From Citreicoccus inhibens (GTDB lineage Bacteria > Myxococcota > Myxococcia > Myxococcales > Myxococcaceae): a DNA stretch of 64,000 bases. The notes under the pieces were generated by a model that saw only the letters and a program-made list of their open reading frames with translations, did no database searches and was not told the DNA's origin. Shown piece by piece: positions 16,548-26,811 of this stretch; within the stretch, counting starts at the first letter, position 1, and the number at the start of each line of letters is the position of its first letter. The stretch covers positions 1 to 64,000 of the forward strand of contig NZ_JAHNZT010000040.1 of assembly GCF_019039035.1 (NCBI RefSeq), in the 5' to 3' direction. Position numbers and translations under genes: made by a program.

Positions 16548-18302
16548 GTGAGAACCGCCGGCCCACTCCTGCTCGTCTTGCTGTTCGCCGCCTGCGCCAC
16601 GCCGCGGCCGGCTCCCGTTGCCGAGGCTCCCGCGCCCCTCCCTGCTCCCGAGGCGCCGCCCCCCGTGGCGGAGCCAGCCCCCGAGCCGACGCCAGACACC
16701 CGCCCCCCCGCGCCCGAGCCAGGGCCGGACCTGTCCCTGGGACTGCCGGGGCCCTTGGAGCTCAAGCGCCTGGACTTCCGAGGCGGCGAGCCGCGCGTCC
16801 CCGTGAAGTTGATGGAGGGGCGCACCGAGGTGACGTTCTCACCGCGCAGCCGGATGCGGCTGCGGTTCGGAGGACCCGAGGACAAGGTCCTGGACGCCCC
16901 CGGTGGGACGCGCTGGTCGGTGCGGGCGACGCAGGGAGAGCCCGCAAAGGTCACCGCGCGCGTGCAGTTGGGCGAGTTCCGCTTCTCGGACAAGGAAGGC
17001 CTGGCGGCGATGCAGGCCGAGTGGCGCGCGCGCGGGCTGGCGGTCCGCACGCACGTACTGGGCTCGGTGTATGGCATCGCGGGCAAGGTCATCGACAACC
17101 GACGCTACCTGCTGCTCACCGACGAGGCGCTCACACTGGAAGCCGCGGCCGAACGGCAGGCCGAGTTGCTGCGCCGCTACGCCACCCGGACCGTCCTGTT
17201 CGAGGAGGTGCACCGCCCGGCGCGCGCCATCCTCGAGGTGAAGGATGAGCAAGGCAACGTGGTGGGGCTGGCGCAGGACCGACTGGACGCGGAGACGCCC
17301 GACGCAGAGGGCTTCGACGTGCGGCAGGTGGAGTACGGCGTGGGCTACGACTTCCACGCCTTCGAGGACCGCAGCTTCCGGGGCGCGCTTCAGTTCGTGG
17401 TGGACCGCGAGGGCAAGCTGGCCGTGGTGAATGTGGTCCCGCTGGAGGCGCTGCTCAAGGGGTTGGTGCCCTCGGAGATTTTCGCGCGTGCGCATCCCGA
17501 GGCCCTCAAGGCACAGGCCGTCACGGCGCGCGGCGAGGTGCTCGCGAAGGTGGGCATCAAGCACCTGGCGGACCCATACCTGCTCTGCTCGGAGCAGCAC
17601 TGCGCGGTGTACCGCGGTCGCACCGGCGAGGCGGCCAGCACCACGGCGGCGGTGGAGGCCACGCGGGGCGAGGCCCTGTTCAGCGCGGAGGGCCGCCTGG
17701 TGGACTCGGTGTACAGCGCCGTGTGTGGCGGGCACACCGAGGACAACGACGTGGTGTGGGGCGGGCCGCCAGACCCCAGCCTGAGGGGGCGACCGGACGT
17801 GCTCGGCCCCATGGACGGACGGCCGACGCCGGCTTCACTGGGAGCGTGGCTGTCCGCGAGCGACCTGCCCACCGCGTGCCGACTGTCCAGCTTCGCGCAG
17901 CCCAGCAAGTACCGCTGGGAAAAGCGCTTCACGGCGGCGCAAATGGACGCACTCACGGAGCGCCTGGGCGTGGGGCCGGTGCGGGCGCTGGGACTCTCCG
18001 AGCGAGGCGTGTCCGGCCGGGCGCGCGTGCTGACGGTGGCGGGCGCGCGCGGCACCACGCAGGTCCGAGGAGAGCTGAACATCCGCCGGCTCCTGGGGAT
18101 GCTCAACAGCACCATGGCCACGGTGGAGGAGGAGCGAGGCGCCGAGGGCCAGCTGACGGGCTGGCTGTTCCGCGGCGGAGGATGGGGACACGGCGTGGGG
18201 ATGTGCCAGACTGGGGCCATTGGCCGGGCGGAAGCCGGGCAGCGCTACCGAGACATCCTGCGCCACTACTTCAACGGGGCCGAGGTCGCCCCCATCTACT
18301 GA
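16548..18302 (+). CDS. SpoIID/LytB-domain lipoprotein (peptidoglycan-related)
   Basis: A 584-residue lipoprotein; the GTG at 16548 gives a compact signal MRTAGPLLLVLLFAAC with lipobox LFAAC. An in-frame GTG at 16509 is possible but lengthens the signal. Residues 20-70 are a Pro/Ala/Glu-rich linker. The SpoIID domain shows PLEALLKGLVPSEIF, HPEALKAQAVTARGE, SAVCGGHTEDND and the terminal GWGHGVGMCQTGA. SpoIID is a lytic transglycosylase in sporulating Firmicutes; relatives in Gram-negatives act on cell wall, so a role in envelope remodelling is likely. A cysteine pair (CSEQHC) is unusual. Confidence 0.87.
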   Translation: MRTAGPLLLVLLFAACATPRPAPVAEAPAPLPAPEAPPPVAEPAPEPTPDTRPPAPEPGPDLSLGLPGPLELKRLDFRGGEPRVPVKLMEGRTEVTFSPRSRMRLRFGGPEDKVLDAPGGTRWSVRATQGEPAKVTARVQLGEFRFSDKEGLAAMQAEWRARGLAVRTHVLGSVYGIAGKVIDNRRYLLLTDEALTLEAAAERQAELLRRYATRTVLFEEVHRPARAILEVKDEQGNVVGLAQDRLDAETPDAEGFDVRQVEYGVGYDFHAFEDRSFRGALQFVVDREGKLAVVNVVPLEALLKGLVPSEIFARAHPEALKAQAVTARGEVLAKVGIKHLADPYLLCSEQHCAVYRGRTGEAASTTAAVEATRGEALFSAEGRLVDSVYSAVCGGHTEDNDVVWGGPPDPSLRGRPDVLGPMDGRPTPASLGAWLSASDLPTACRLSSFAQPSKYRWEKRFTAAQMDALTERLGVGPVRALGLSERGVSGRARVLTVAGARGTTQVRGELNIRRLLGMLNSTMATVEEERGAEGQLTGWLFRGGGWGHGVGMCQTGAIGRAEAGQRYRDILRHYFNGAEVAPIY

Positions 18303-18416
18303 TTCCATCGGGACGGCTCGCGCGCCCCCGGGCTTGAGCGCGGAGATTTCCCTATCGCGTGTCGTCGGGCGCACGTTCGGGCATAGCGCGCCGGCTCGGA
18401 GGTTTATCATCCCACC

Positions 18417-19667
18417 GTGGCCCAGGGTTCATCGACAGATTGGCGCGAACGCCGCAGGCGCAGGAGCTCCAACCGGTTCCTCCTGTCGCTCCTCCTGGCG
18501 CTGCTGGGCCACGTCGCCTTCGTGGGCCTGCTCGTGCTGTTGTCGTACGTGCAGGTGAACCTGCCGGCGAGCGAGCGAGCGGCCGTGCACCGCCCAACCT
18601 CCGTGAACGTCCGTCCCCTCACCTCCAGCGAGTGGGCCAAGAACCGGGGGCAGACGTCGCCGCAGTCGCAGGTGGCGGAGCGGCCCCGGGCCCAGACGAA
18701 GAAGGACGAGAAGAAGCCCGACGAGACGACGAAGCCCAAGGGACAGGTCGTGGACACCGCGCCGGGCAACGAGCAGCGGCCCGACGACTCGAAGTACCTG
18801 GCCGAGCACGACAACACCGTCCAGAAGGAGACGCGCTCGCGCGAGCAGACGCCCTTCTACCGGAACGCCATGCCCCAGCGCACGGCGCCGCAGGAGCAGA
18901 AGGGCCTGCCCCAGGAGCAGATGCAGGCCCCACGCCTCAGCGGCAACAACGGCATGGGGAGCGATGACCGGCCGCTGGCCAAGGGCGGCAAGAAGCCCGC
19001 CTTCGAGGTTCCCGACACGCGCCACAAGCAGGAGGTGGCGGTGAAGACGGACCCCACCTCGCCGGGCCCTGGCGTCACGGTGGAGAACCAGAATGGCAGC
19101 GACGCGATGGTGGGCAACGCCAAGCGCCTGCGCATCCAGCCCGGTGAGGGCCAGGACAATGAGGAAGGTTCGCAGGGGCGGCTCGGCTCGCCGGGAATGC
19201 AGGCGCTGATGCCATCCCAGGCGGCCATGGACCGAGTGCTCGGCGCGGCCCCCAACGACAACCTGCGCGACGTGGACGAAGGCGACGCCACGATGCTCAA
19301 CACGCGCGAGTGGAAGTACGCGAGCTTCTTCAACCGCGTGAAGCAGAGCGTGGGGATGCACTGGAACCCCAACCAGCAGATGCAGATGCGGGACCCGACG
19401 GGCAGCACGTACTCGGGCAAGGACCGCTACACGCTCTTGAGCATCACCCTGGACGAGAAGGGCCAGGTGAAGGACATCCAGGTGGACAAGAGCAGCGGCC
19501 TGGACTTCCTGGACATGGAGGCGGTGTCCTCGTTCAAGCGCGCGCAGCCCTTCCCCAACCCGCCGTCGGGCCTGCTGGGCCAGGACGCGACGGTGCGCTT
19601 CCAGTTCGGCTTCTTCCTGGAGATGGGCGGCGGTCCGCGCATGCGGCTCTTCCGAGAGCCCAACTGA
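18417..19667 (+). CDS. TonB-like periplasm-spanning protein
   Basis: A 416-residue protein beginning at GTG. A basic cytoplasmic head (RERRRRRSSNR) precedes one membrane helix (about 21-46, FLLSLLLALLGHVAFVGLL). A long periplasmic linker of about 250 residues, rich in Gln, Lys, Pro and Asp, follows. The last 110 residues match the TonB C-terminal fold, with YTLLSITLDEKGQVKDIQV and SSGLDFLDMEAVSSFKRAQPFPNPP. TonB couples inner-membrane proton motive force to outer-membrane transport; no ExbB/ExbD genes are adjacent. Similar proteins in myxobacteria also serve motility or secretion, so the partner is open. Confidence 0.82.
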   Translation: MAQGSSTDWRERRRRRSSNRFLLSLLLALLGHVAFVGLLVLLSYVQVNLPASERAAVHRPTSVNVRPLTSSEWAKNRGQTSPQSQVAERPRAQTKKDEKKPDETTKPKGQVVDTAPGNEQRPDDSKYLAEHDNTVQKETRSREQTPFYRNAMPQRTAPQEQKGLPQEQMQAPRLSGNNGMGSDDRPLAKGGKKPAFEVPDTRHKQEVAVKTDPTSPGPGVTVENQNGSDAMVGNAKRLRIQPGEGQDNEEGSQGRLGSPGMQALMPSQAAMDRVLGAAPNDNLRDVDEGDATMLNTREWKYASFFNRVKQSVGMHWNPNQQMQMRDPTGSTYSGKDRYTLLSITLDEKGQVKDIQVDKSSGLDFLDMEAVSSFKRAQPFPNPPSGLLGQDATVRFQFGFFLEMGGGPRMRLFREPN

Positions 19668-19729
19668 GTCCGCGCACCGCGTGACTTTGCGCTTCGCGCC
19701 AGCGCCGCGACGGCACTAGCGTCACGGGC

Positions 19730-20641
19730 GTGAACGCCCCCGCGACAGACCGCACCCTCGCGCTCCAGGAGCGCAATCGGAAAGTCCGCCTCGTCCTCCT
19801 GGTCATCCTCGTGGCCAACTGGATTGTCGCCGCCGCCAAGCTCGGCTTCGGACTGATGTCTCAATCCGCCTCGGTCACGGCGGACGGACTGCACTCGTTC
19901 ATCGACGGCGGCTCGAACGTGCTGGGCCTCGTCGCCATGTGGGTCGCCTCACGGCCCGCGGACGAGGACCACCCTTACGGGCACGGCAAGTTCGAGGCGC
20001 TCGCGTCGCTGGGCATCGGCGCGATGATTGGCATCGGCATGCTGGAGCTGGGGCGCATGGCGCTCGACTCCCTGTTGCATGACCGACATCCGCAGGTGAC
20101 GGGCCTGATGGCCGGAGTGATGGCCGCGACCCTGGTCATCAACCTGGTGGTGACGCGCGTGGAGCGGCACTACGGCGAGAAGTACAAGAGCGCCCTGCTG
20201 CTCGCGGACGCGAGCCACACCCTGTCCGACGTGTTCGTCACCATCGCGGTGCTCATCTCCCTGGGCCTGGTGTCGCTGGGCTATCCGCGCGCGGACGGAA
20301 TCGTGGCGCTGGTGGTGATGGTCTTCGTGGCCTACGTGGCCTACGGCATCGTCCGTCAGGCGGTGGGCATCCTCTCGGACACGGTGCGGTTGGATCCCGC
20401 CGAGGTGTCGCAGCACACGCTGGCCGTGTCGGGCGTGCGCTCGTGCCGCAACGTGCGCAGCCGCGGCATGGAGGACAGCGTCTACGTCGACCTGAAGATT
20501 GAAGTGGATCCGCACCTCACCACCGCCCAGGCCCACGAGGTGGCGGACCAGGTGGAGGACAAGCTGCACGGCATCTACCCGCAGGTGGTGGACGTGGTGG
20601 TGCACGTGGAGCCGGCGCGCCAAGCGCCAGCCGCCACGTAG
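19730..20641 (+). CDS. Cation diffusion facilitator (zinc/iron/manganese efflux)
   Basis: A 303-residue inner-membrane antiporter beginning at GTG. Six membrane helices are visible. Metal-site motifs are TADGLHSFIDGGSN in helix 2 and LADASHTLSDVFVT in helix 5, an H-x3-D pair, plus the loop DEDHPYGHGKFE. The cytoplasmic C-terminal domain runs from about 215 (VRSCRNVRSRGMEDSVYVD) to the end. The D/H pair favours zinc, but the metal is not certain. A bidirectional hairpin separates it from gcvP. Confidence 0.92.
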   Translation: MNAPATDRTLALQERNRKVRLVLLVILVANWIVAAAKLGFGLMSQSASVTADGLHSFIDGGSNVLGLVAMWVASRPADEDHPYGHGKFEALASLGIGAMIGIGMLELGRMALDSLLHDRHPQVTGLMAGVMAATLVINLVVTRVERHYGEKYKSALLLADASHTLSDVFVTIAVLISLGLVSLGYPRADGIVALVVMVFVAYVAYGIVRQAVGILSDTVRLDPAEVSQHTLAVSGVRSCRNVRSRGMEDSVYVDLKIEVDPHLTTAQAHEVADQVEDKLHGIYPQVVDVVVHVEPARQAPAAT

Positions 20642-20654
20642 GGCCGCAAGACGA

Positions 20655-20686
20655 AGGCCGCCTCCCACGCGAGCAGGAGACGGCCT
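20655..20686. terminator. Bidirectional terminator between cation efflux gene and gcvP
   Basis: AGGCCGcCTCC (20655-20665) and GGAGaCGGCCT (20676-20686) pair with one central mismatch around a 10-nt loop. It lies between two convergent genes. There are no long U-tracts on either side. Confidence 0.6.
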
Positions 20687-20712
20687 GGGTCAAGTCACGA
20701 GGTGAACCGCGC

Positions 20713-23613
20713 TCAGGCGCCCTTCGGCTCCGGCGTCATGTAGTCCTCCAGCGGAGGGCACGAGCACACGAGCTTGCGGTCACCCAGCGCGTTGTTCAGG
20801 CGGCCCACCGTGGGCCAGAACTTGTTGTCGCGCACCCACGGGGCCGGGAACACGGCCTGGTCGCGCGTGTACGGCCGGTTCCACTCCGGCGCGGTGAGGA
20901 CGCGGGCCGTGTGCGGCGCGTTCTTCAGGACGTTGTTGTCCTTGGGCGCGCGGCCCTCCTCGATGTCGCGAATCTCCTGGCGGATGGAGATCATCGCGTC
21001 GCAGAAGCGATCCAGCTCGGCCTTGGACTCGCTCTCCGTCGGCTCGATCATCAGCGTGCCCGCCACGGGGAACGACACCGTCGGCGCGTGGAAGCCGTAG
21101 TCCATGAGGCGCTTGGCCACGTCCTCCACCTCGACACCGGTCGCCTTCTTCAGCGGACGCAGGTCCACGATGCACTCGTGCGCCACGCGGCCCTGCTGGC
21201 CCCGGTACAGGACCGGGAAGTGCGGCTGCAGCCGGTGGGCGATGTAGTTGGCGTTGAGGATGGCCACGCGAGTGGCCTGGGTGAGCCCCTCGCCGCCCAT
21301 CATCTGCATGTACATCCACGAGATGAGCAGGATGCTGGCGCTGCCCCACGGCGCCGCGGAGATGGCGCCGATGCCCTCCGCCCCGCCCGTCTGGATGACC
21401 GGGTGGCCGGGGAGGAACTTCACCAGGTGGCTCGCCACGCAGATGGGGCCCATGCCCGGGCCGCCACCGCCGTGCGGGATGCAGAACGTCTTGTGCAGGT
21501 TGATGTGGCACACGTCCGCGCCAATCAGGCCCGGCGCGGTGAGGCCCACCTGCGCGTTGAGGTTCGCGCCGTCCATGTACACCTGACCGCCGCGCTCGTG
21601 GACGATGGAGCAGATCTCCTTGATCTCCTCCTCGAACACGCCGTGGGTGGACGGGTACGTCACCATCAGCGCCGCGAGCTTGTCCTTGTGCGCGTCCGCC
21701 TTGGCGCGCAGGTCCGCCACGTCGATGTTGCCGTTGTCATCGCACTTGGTGACGACGACCTGGTAGCCGGCCATCACCGCCGACGCGGGGTTGGTGCCGT
21801 GCGCCGAGGACGGGATGAGGCACACGTCCCGGTGCCCCTGCCCGCGCGCCTGGTGGTACGCGCGGATGACGAGCAGGCCCGCGTACTCGCCCTGGCTGCC
21901 CGCGTTGGGCTGCAGCGACGTGCCCGCGAAGCCCGTCACCTGCGCGAGCGCGTGCTCCAACTGCTCGAAGATGACCTTGTAGCCGGCCGCCTGAGACGTG
22001 GGCGCGAACGGGTGGAGCTTGCTGAATTGAGGCCACGTCACCGGGATCATCTCCGCGGTCGCGTTGAGCTTCATGGTGCAGCTGCCCAGCGGAATCATCG
22101 AGTGCGTCAGCGAGAGGTCCTTGGCCTCCAGCCGCTTGATGTACCGCAGCATCTCCGTCTCGGAGTGGTACGCGTTGAAGACGGGGTGCGTGAGGTACGC
22201 GCTCTTGCGCCGCAGGCCCGCCTCGATGGGGCTCTCCAGCGCCGCGCCCACGTCCTCCAGGGACACCGAGGCGGACTTGCCCGTGCCCGCGACGAACGCG
22301 GCGAGGATCTCCTCCACGTCCGACGGACGCGTGGTCTCATCCAGCGTCACGCCCACCGACTTGTCGTCGATGCGGCGGAAGTTCATCCGGCCCGCCTCGG
22401 CGGCCGCGAGCACGCCGCGCACCTGCGCCGGCGTCAGCTCCACGCGCAGCGTGTCGAAGAACTGCTCGTGCCGCGGCTTGAGGCCCAGCTTCGTCAGGCC
22501 CGCGGCCAGCAGCGCCGTGAGGCCGTGCACGCGCTCCGCGATCGCCTTGAAGCCCTGCGGCCCATGGTAGACGGCGTACATGCCGGCCATGACCGCGAGC
22601 AGCACCTGCGCGGTGCAGATGTTGCTCGTCGCCTTCTCGCGGCGGATGTGCTGCTCGCGCGTCTGCAGCGCCATGCGCAGCGCGGGGCGGCCCTGCGCAT
22701 CCTCGGACACGCCGATGAGCCGGCCCGGCATGATGCGCGTGAAGGCGTTCTTCGTGGCGAAGTAGGCCGCGTGCGGACCGCCATAGCCCATGGGCACGCC
22801 CAACCGCTGCGCGCTGCCCACCACCACGTCCGCGCCGAACTCCCCCGGCGGCGTCAGGAGCGCGAGGCTCAGCAGATCCGCCGCGACGATGAACAGCGCG
22901 CCCGCCGCGTGCACCTTCTCGCCGAACGCGCGGTAGTCATGCACCGCGCCGTCCGTGGCCGGGTACTGCACCAGCGCGCCCACGAAGGGCCGCGAGGACA
23001 GGTCCACCGAGCGGTGGTCGCCCACCACGACCTCGACACCCAGCGGCTGGGCGCGGGTGCGCACCACGTCCACCGTCTGCGGATGACAGGCCTCGGAGAC
23101 GAAGAACGCCCCGCCCGTCACGTCGCTCTTGCCGTGCAGCGACAGCGACATGGCCTCGGCGGCGGCGGTGCCCTCGTCGAGCAGCGAGGCGTTGGCCACC
23201 TCCATGCCCGTCAGGTCCATCACCATCGTCTGGAAGTTGAGCAGCGCCTCCAGGCGCCCCTGCGCGATCTCCGCCTGATAGGGCGTGTACTGGGTGTACC
23301 AGCCCGGGTTCTGGAAGATGTTGCGCAGGATGACGTTCGGGGTGTGGGTGTCGTGGTAGCCCATCCCGATGAACGACTTGAAGACCTGGTTCTTCGCGGC
23401 GATCGCCTCGAGCTGCGCGAGCACCTCGGACTCGGCGCGCGCCGCCGGCAGGCGCAGCGGACCGGCCGCGCGGATGGCCGACGGCACGGTCTGCTCGATG
23501 ATGGCGTCAACCGAGTCCACGCCAAGCGTGGCCAGCATCTGCTGGAGCGCCCGGGCATCCGGACCGATGTGACGACCAGCGAAGGGCTCCTGGTACTTCC
23601 AATTCAAGGACAT
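20713..23613 (-). CDS. gcvP: Glycine dehydrogenase (decarboxylating), P-protein, single chain
   Basis: A 966-residue PLP enzyme of the glycine cleavage system. It decarboxylates glycine and passes the aminomethyl group to lipoyl-GcvH. The start [19 protein letters not shown] is the family's normal N-terminus; the open frame extends 15 codons further through a palindrome. Both halves of the fused enzyme are present: the degenerate N-terminal half ([13 protein letters not shown]) and the catalytic half with the PLP lysine in [17 protein letters not shown]. It is the third gene after gcvT and gcvH, with an unusually wide 97-bp gap before it. Confidence 0.97.
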   Translation of the reverse strand: MSLNWKYQEPFAGRHIGPDARALQQMLATLGVDSVDAIIEQTVPSAIRAAGPLRLPAARAESEVLAQLEAIAAKNQVFKSFIGMGYHDTHTPNVILRNIFQNPGWYTQYTPYQAEIAQGRLEALLNFQTMVMDLTGMEVANASLLDEGTAAAEAMSLSLHGKSDVTGGAFFVSEACHPQTVDVVRTRAQPLGVEVVVGDHRSVDLSSRPFVGALVQYPATDGAVHDYRAFGEKVHAAGALFIVAADLLSLALLTPPGEFGADVVVGSAQRLGVPMGYGGPHAAYFATKNAFTRIMPGRLIGVSEDAQGRPALRMALQTREQHIRREKATSNICTAQVLLAVMAGMYAVYHGPQGFKAIAERVHGLTALLAAGLTKLGLKPRHEQFFDTLRVELTPAQVRGVLAAAEAGRMNFRRIDDKSVGVTLDETTRPSDVEEILAAFVAGTGKSASVSLEDVGAALESPIEAGLRRKSAYLTHPVFNAYHSETEMLRYIKRLEAKDLSLTHSMIPLGSCTMKLNATAEMIPVTWPQFSKLHPFAPTSQAAGYKVIFEQLEHALAQVTGFAGTSLQPNAGSQGEYAGLLVIRAYHQARGQGHRDVCLIPSSAHGTNPASAVMAGYQVVVTKCDDNGNIDVADLRAKADAHKDKLAALMVTYPSTHGVFEEEIKEICSIVHERGGQVYMDGANLNAQVGLTAPGLIGADVCHINLHKTFCIPHGGGGPGMGPICVASHLVKFLPGHPVIQTGGAEGIGAISAAPWGSASILLISWMYMQMMGGEGLTQATRVAILNANYIAHRLQPHFPVLYRGQQGRVAHECIVDLRPLKKATGVEVEDVAKRLMDYGFHAPTVSFPVAGTLMIEPTESESKAELDRFCDAMISIRQEIRDIEEGRAPKDNNVLKNAPHTARVLTAPEWNRPYTRDQAVFPAPWVRDNKFWPTVGRLNNALGDRKLVCSCPPLEDYMTPEPKGA

Positions 23614-23641
23614 GGTGGGAAGGCTCGCGTTCGAGTCGAAG

Positions 23642-23658
23642 GTGTCGGAATCCGACAC
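23642..23658 (-). promoter_or_regulatory. Perfect palindrome upstream of gcvP
   Basis: GTGTCGGA-A-TCCGACAC is a perfect 8-bp inverted repeat with a single-base centre, 28 bases before the gcvP start inside the gcvH-gcvP gap. It suits a dimeric repressor operator or a short mRNA hairpin; neither can be decided here. Confidence 0.45.
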
Positions 23659-23710
23659 TCGTGCCGAAATCAGGGAGCGTCCCTAACACCCAGGCCGCCC
23701 CGGTTCACTG

Positions 23711-24100
23711 CTACGCGTTCTTCAGCAGGTCGGCGTACGCCTCAGCGGACAGGAGCCCGCTCACTTCCTGGGTGTCCGTCAGCTCGAGCTCGAGGATCCA
23801 CCCATCGCCGTAGGGGTCCGTGTTGATGTCCGTGGGGTTGTCGGTCAGGTCCGAGTTCACCTTCAGGACCTTGCCGGACAGCGGGGCGTACAGCTCGGAC
23901 ACCGCCTTGGTGGACTCGATGACGCCGAACTGCTTGCCCTTGGTGAGGGTGGCGCCCACCTTGGGCAGCTCCACGTAGACCACGTCGCCCAACGAACCCT
24001 GGGCGTGGTCCGTGACGCCCACCACGGCGCTGGAGCCCTGCAAGCGGGCCCACTCGTGCTCCTCGGTGTACTTCAGCTCGCTCGGAATCTTCTCGGACAT
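23711..24100 (-). CDS. gcvH: Glycine cleavage system H protein
   Basis: A 129-residue lipoyl carrier that shuttles the aminomethyl group of glycine between GcvP, GcvT and dihydrolipoamide dehydrogenase. The lipoylation lysine sits in VIESTKAVSELYAP, followed by GKVLKVNSDLTDNPTDIN, both standard. The start MSEKIPSELKYTEEHEW is canonical. It lies 40 bp after gcvT on the same strand. Confidence 0.98.
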   Translation of the reverse strand: MSEKIPSELKYTEEHEWARLQGSSAVVGVTDHAQGSLGDVVYVELPKVGATLTKGKQFGVIESTKAVSELYAPLSGKVLKVNSDLTDNPTDINTDPYGDGWILELELTDTQEVSGLLSAEAYADLLKNA

Positions 24101-24140
24101 GTCGATGAACCTCGGGATGCCTGGGGTCTGGAAAGGGGTC

Positions 24141-25226
24141 TCAGGACTTCTTCAAGAAAGGGGTCTTCACCACCACCGCCGGCACGGGACGTCCACGGAT
24201 GTCCACGTCGAAGGTGGAGCCCTCGGCCGCCAGCTCGGTGGGCACGTAGCCCATGCCAATGGGCTTCTTCACGGAAGGCCCCATCGTGCCGCTGGTCACC
24301 TCGCCCACCGGCTTGCCGTCCTTGTGGATGGCATAGCCGTGGCGCGGGATGCCACTGCCCGTGAGCTCGAAGCCGACGAGCTTGCGCTTCACGCCCGCGG
24401 CCTTCTGCGCCACGAGCGCGTCCTTGCCGATGAAGCCCTCGGGCTTGTCCAGCTTGACGATCCACCCGAGCCCCGCCTCCAGCGCGGTGTGGGCATCGTC
24501 GATGTCATTGCCGTAGAGCGCGTACTTCATCTCGGTGCGCAGCGAGTCGCGCGCGCCCAGGCCCGCGGGCTTCACGCCGTCCGCCTGTCCCTCGGCGAGC
24601 AGCGCGTTCCACAGCTTCTCCGCGGCGTCGGGCGGGCAGTACAGCTCGAAGCCGTCCTCGCCCGTGTAGCCCGTGCGGGACACGATGCACTTGACGCCCG
24701 CGACCTCGCCCTCGGCGAAGCGGTACGTGCCAATGCGTGACAGGTCCACGCGGGTGAGGCGCTGCACGAGTCCGGGGGCCTTGGGCCCCTGCACGGCGAT
24801 CTGCGAGAAGTCATCTCCGCGGTCCACCGGCTGCACGCCCTGGGCATGCTCGCGCATCCAGGCGAAGTCCTTGTCGCGGTTGCTCGCGTTGACGCAGATG
24901 AGGATGCGCTCGGGGCTGAAGCGGTAGACGACGATGTCGTCGACGAAGCCGCCCTGGTCGTTGAGCAGACCGGCGTAGACCGCCTGGCCGTCCGCGCAGC
25001 GGGCGAGATCGTTGGAGATGAGGCGATTGACGGTCTGCAGGGCACCGGGGCCGTTGAACTCGATCTCCCCCATGTGCGAGACGTCGAAGAGGCCGACGGC
25101 GGTGCGCACCGCCTCGTGCTCCGCGATGACCGACGAGTACTGCACCGGCATGTCCCATCCCGCGAAGTCGACCATCCGGGCCCCCAGCTTGCGGTGGGCC
25201 TCATTGAGGGGCGTACGCCGGGCCAT
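24141..25226 (-). CDS. gcvT: Aminomethyltransferase (glycine cleavage T protein)
   Basis: A 361-residue tetrahydrofolate-dependent enzyme that releases ammonia from the H-protein-bound aminomethyl group and forms 5,10-methylene-THF. Folate-binding signatures include [26 protein letters not shown] and the C-terminal [20 protein letters not shown]. It opens the gcvT-gcvH-gcvP operon and is divergent from metF, which uses its product. The 94-bp shared upstream region is too short for a tandem glycine riboswitch. Confidence 0.97.
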   Translation of the reverse strand: MARRTPLNEAHRKLGARMVDFAGWDMPVQYSSVIAEHEAVRTAVGLFDVSHMGEIEFNGPGALQTVNRLISNDLARCADGQAVYAGLLNDQGGFVDDIVVYRFSPERILICVNASNRDKDFAWMREHAQGVQPVDRGDDFSQIAVQGPKAPGLVQRLTRVDLSRIGTYRFAEGEVAGVKCIVSRTGYTGEDGFELYCPPDAAEKLWNALLAEGQADGVKPAGLGARDSLRTEMKYALYGNDIDDAHTALEAGLGWIVKLDKPEGFIGKDALVAQKAAGVKRKLVGFELTGSGIPRHGYAIHKDGKPVGEVTSGTMGPSVKKPIGMGYVPTELAAEGSTFDVDIRGRPVPAVVVKTPFLKKS

Positions 25227-25320
25227 CTTCTTCTCCTGAAGGGGGTGGAAAGGCGCGCGGACTATAGCCGCGCACCTTCTCCAATCAAGGCCGACGGGGA
25301 CGGTCTACACTGGTCCTGAC

Positions 25321-26193
25321 ATGAAGATTCGTAATCGGTTGAATCCGTCCCAGCCGTGCTTCTCGTTCGAGTTCTTCCCGCCGAAGACAGACGAGGGCGT
25401 GGCCTCGTTGTTGCGGACATTGGAGGACCTCGCGCCGCTGGAGCCGGGCTTCGTCTCGGTGACGTACGGAGCGGGAGGCAGCACGCGCGACCGGACGGTG
25501 GAGCTCGTCACGCGCATCAAGCAACAGACCGGCATCGAGGCGATGGCCCACCTGACGTGCGTGGGACACACGCGTGACGAACTGCGTGATCTGCTCGCAC
25601 GGCTTGCCGCGTCAAAGGTCGAGAACGTGCTGGTGCTGCGCGGGGATCCACCGCAGGGGCAGACCGCGTACGAGCCCACCGCGGGCGGCTTCCGCTACGC
25701 CGAAGAGCTGGTCCGATTCATCCAAGAAGAGGATTTCAACTTCTGCCTGGGAGGTGCGTGCTATCCGGAGGGGCACCCGGAGACCGGCTCGCGCGACGAG
25801 GACCTGAAGCACCTCAAGGCGAAGGTGGACGCGGGCCTGGACTTCGTGGTGACGCAGCTCTTCTTCGACAACGCGTTCTATTTCGACTTCGTGGAGCGGG
25901 CGCGACGCGTGGGCATCAACGTCCCCATCGTCCCCGGCATCATGCCCATCACCAATTACGAGCAGGTCCAGCGCTTCACGCGCATGTGCGGCGCGACGGT
26001 CCCCATGCGGCTGGCGCTGCAGTTGGAGCGCGTGAAGGATCAACCCGACGCCTTGGTGCAGCTCGGCGTGGCGCACGCCACGGTGCAGTGCATGGAGCTG
26101 TTGTCGCGCGGGGTGCCGGGGCTGCACTTCTACACCCTCAACAAGTCACCGGCGACGCGGATGATCGTGAGCGCGTTGAGGGCTCGCTCATGA
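25321..26193 (+). CDS. metF: Methylenetetrahydrofolate reductase
   Basis: A 290-residue FAD enzyme that reduces 5,10-methylene-THF to 5-methyl-THF for methionine synthesis. The start CFSFEFFPPKTDEG contains the catalytic-type Glu. FAD/folate motifs include VTYGAGGSTRD, AHLTCVGHTRDEL, LVLRGDPPQG and TQLFFDNAFYFDF. Length fits the bacterial MetF without a regulatory domain. It is divergent from gcvT, which makes its substrate, and overlaps the next gene by ATGA. Confidence 0.96.
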   Translation: MKIRNRLNPSQPCFSFEFFPPKTDEGVASLLRTLEDLAPLEPGFVSVTYGAGGSTRDRTVELVTRIKQQTGIEAMAHLTCVGHTRDELRDLLARLAASKVENVLVLRGDPPQGQTAYEPTAGGFRYAEELVRFIQEEDFNFCLGGACYPEGHPETGSRDEDLKHLKAKVDAGLDFVVTQLFFDNAFYFDFVERARRVGINVPIVPGIMPITNYEQVQRFTRMCGATVPMRLALQLERVKDQPDALVQLGVAHATVQCMELLSRGVPGLHFYTLNKSPATRMIVSALRARS

Positions 26194-26612
26194 GCGGCCC
26201 GGGCCTGCAGTTGGAGCCGGGAGACCCGCGCGCCAGGGTCCTGGACATGGTGAGGCCACCGGCCTTCTTCCTCATGTGCGTGGGGACCCTGTCCATCTTC
26301 TACAATGTCTTGCAGGTGGTGCTGTTCGTCCTGCGCATCCCCTCCCCCTTCGCGGCGCAGAGCACGGACCCGTCCGTGTTCACGCTGTCGTGGTACTTCG
26401 TGCTCACGGTGCTGGTGGGGCTCATCTGCGGCACGCTCTCCATCTGGGGTGCGCTGAGTGCCATGCGCCTGAAGGGCTACGGGCTGGCCACCGTGGGCGC
26501 CATCACCGCCATCTTCCCCACCTTCCCCGTGTGTTTCGCGGCCACCCCGGTGGCGGTGTGGATGCTGTTCACCCTGCGCCGTGAGGGCGTACGTCAGGCG
26601 TTCGCGCCCTGA
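26190..26612 (+). CDS. Small integral membrane protein
   Basis: A 140-residue protein whose ATG overlaps the metF stop (ATGA), implying translational coupling. Three hydrophobic segments are seen at about 24-48, 67-90 and 98-127. No catalytic or binding motif is recognised; a Pro/Phe-rich stretch (IFPTFPVCFAATPV) lies in the third. The link to metF is only positional. Confidence 0.75.
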   Translation: MSGPGLQLEPGDPRARVLDMVRPPAFFLMCVGTLSIFYNVLQVVLFVLRIPSPFAAQSTDPSVFTLSWYFVLTVLVGLICGTLSIWGALSAMRLKGYGLATVGAITAIFPTFPVCFAATPVAVWMLFTLRREGVRQAFAP

Positions 26613-26645
26613 GTCCGCGACGCCTCTCGGGCGAATGGCGGAGAA

Positions 26646-26687
26646 CGTCTCGGCAAAGACAGCCTTCACGCACCTCCGGCCGAGACG
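26646..26687. terminator. Inverted repeat after the metF operon
   Basis: CGTCTCGGC (26646-26654) and GCCGAGACG (26679-26687) are perfect 9-bp complements with a 24-nt loop, 33 bases after the stop of the membrane-protein gene. No T-run follows. Terminator or operator for the downstream DUF2378 gene are both possible. Confidence 0.4.
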
Positions 26688-26811
26688 AATCACAGTCATC
26701 CCGAAAGGGTCGTCCCTACTATCCCTGTCTGGTTCGTGAGGCCCGGCAGGGCGCCCCCCACGGCGATGTGTCGTGACGTGAGCGCCCTGCCCTCATCTCG
26801 GGGATGGGTTC

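Noticed and set aside
20911-23826. Plus-strand open frame opposite gcvP
   Set aside because: Antisense shadow of the glycine dehydrogenase gene with no domain of its own.
25227-25320. Glycine riboswitch ahead of gcvT
   Set aside because: Only 94 bp separate gcvT and metF, too short for the tandem aptamer, and I see none of its conserved pairing.
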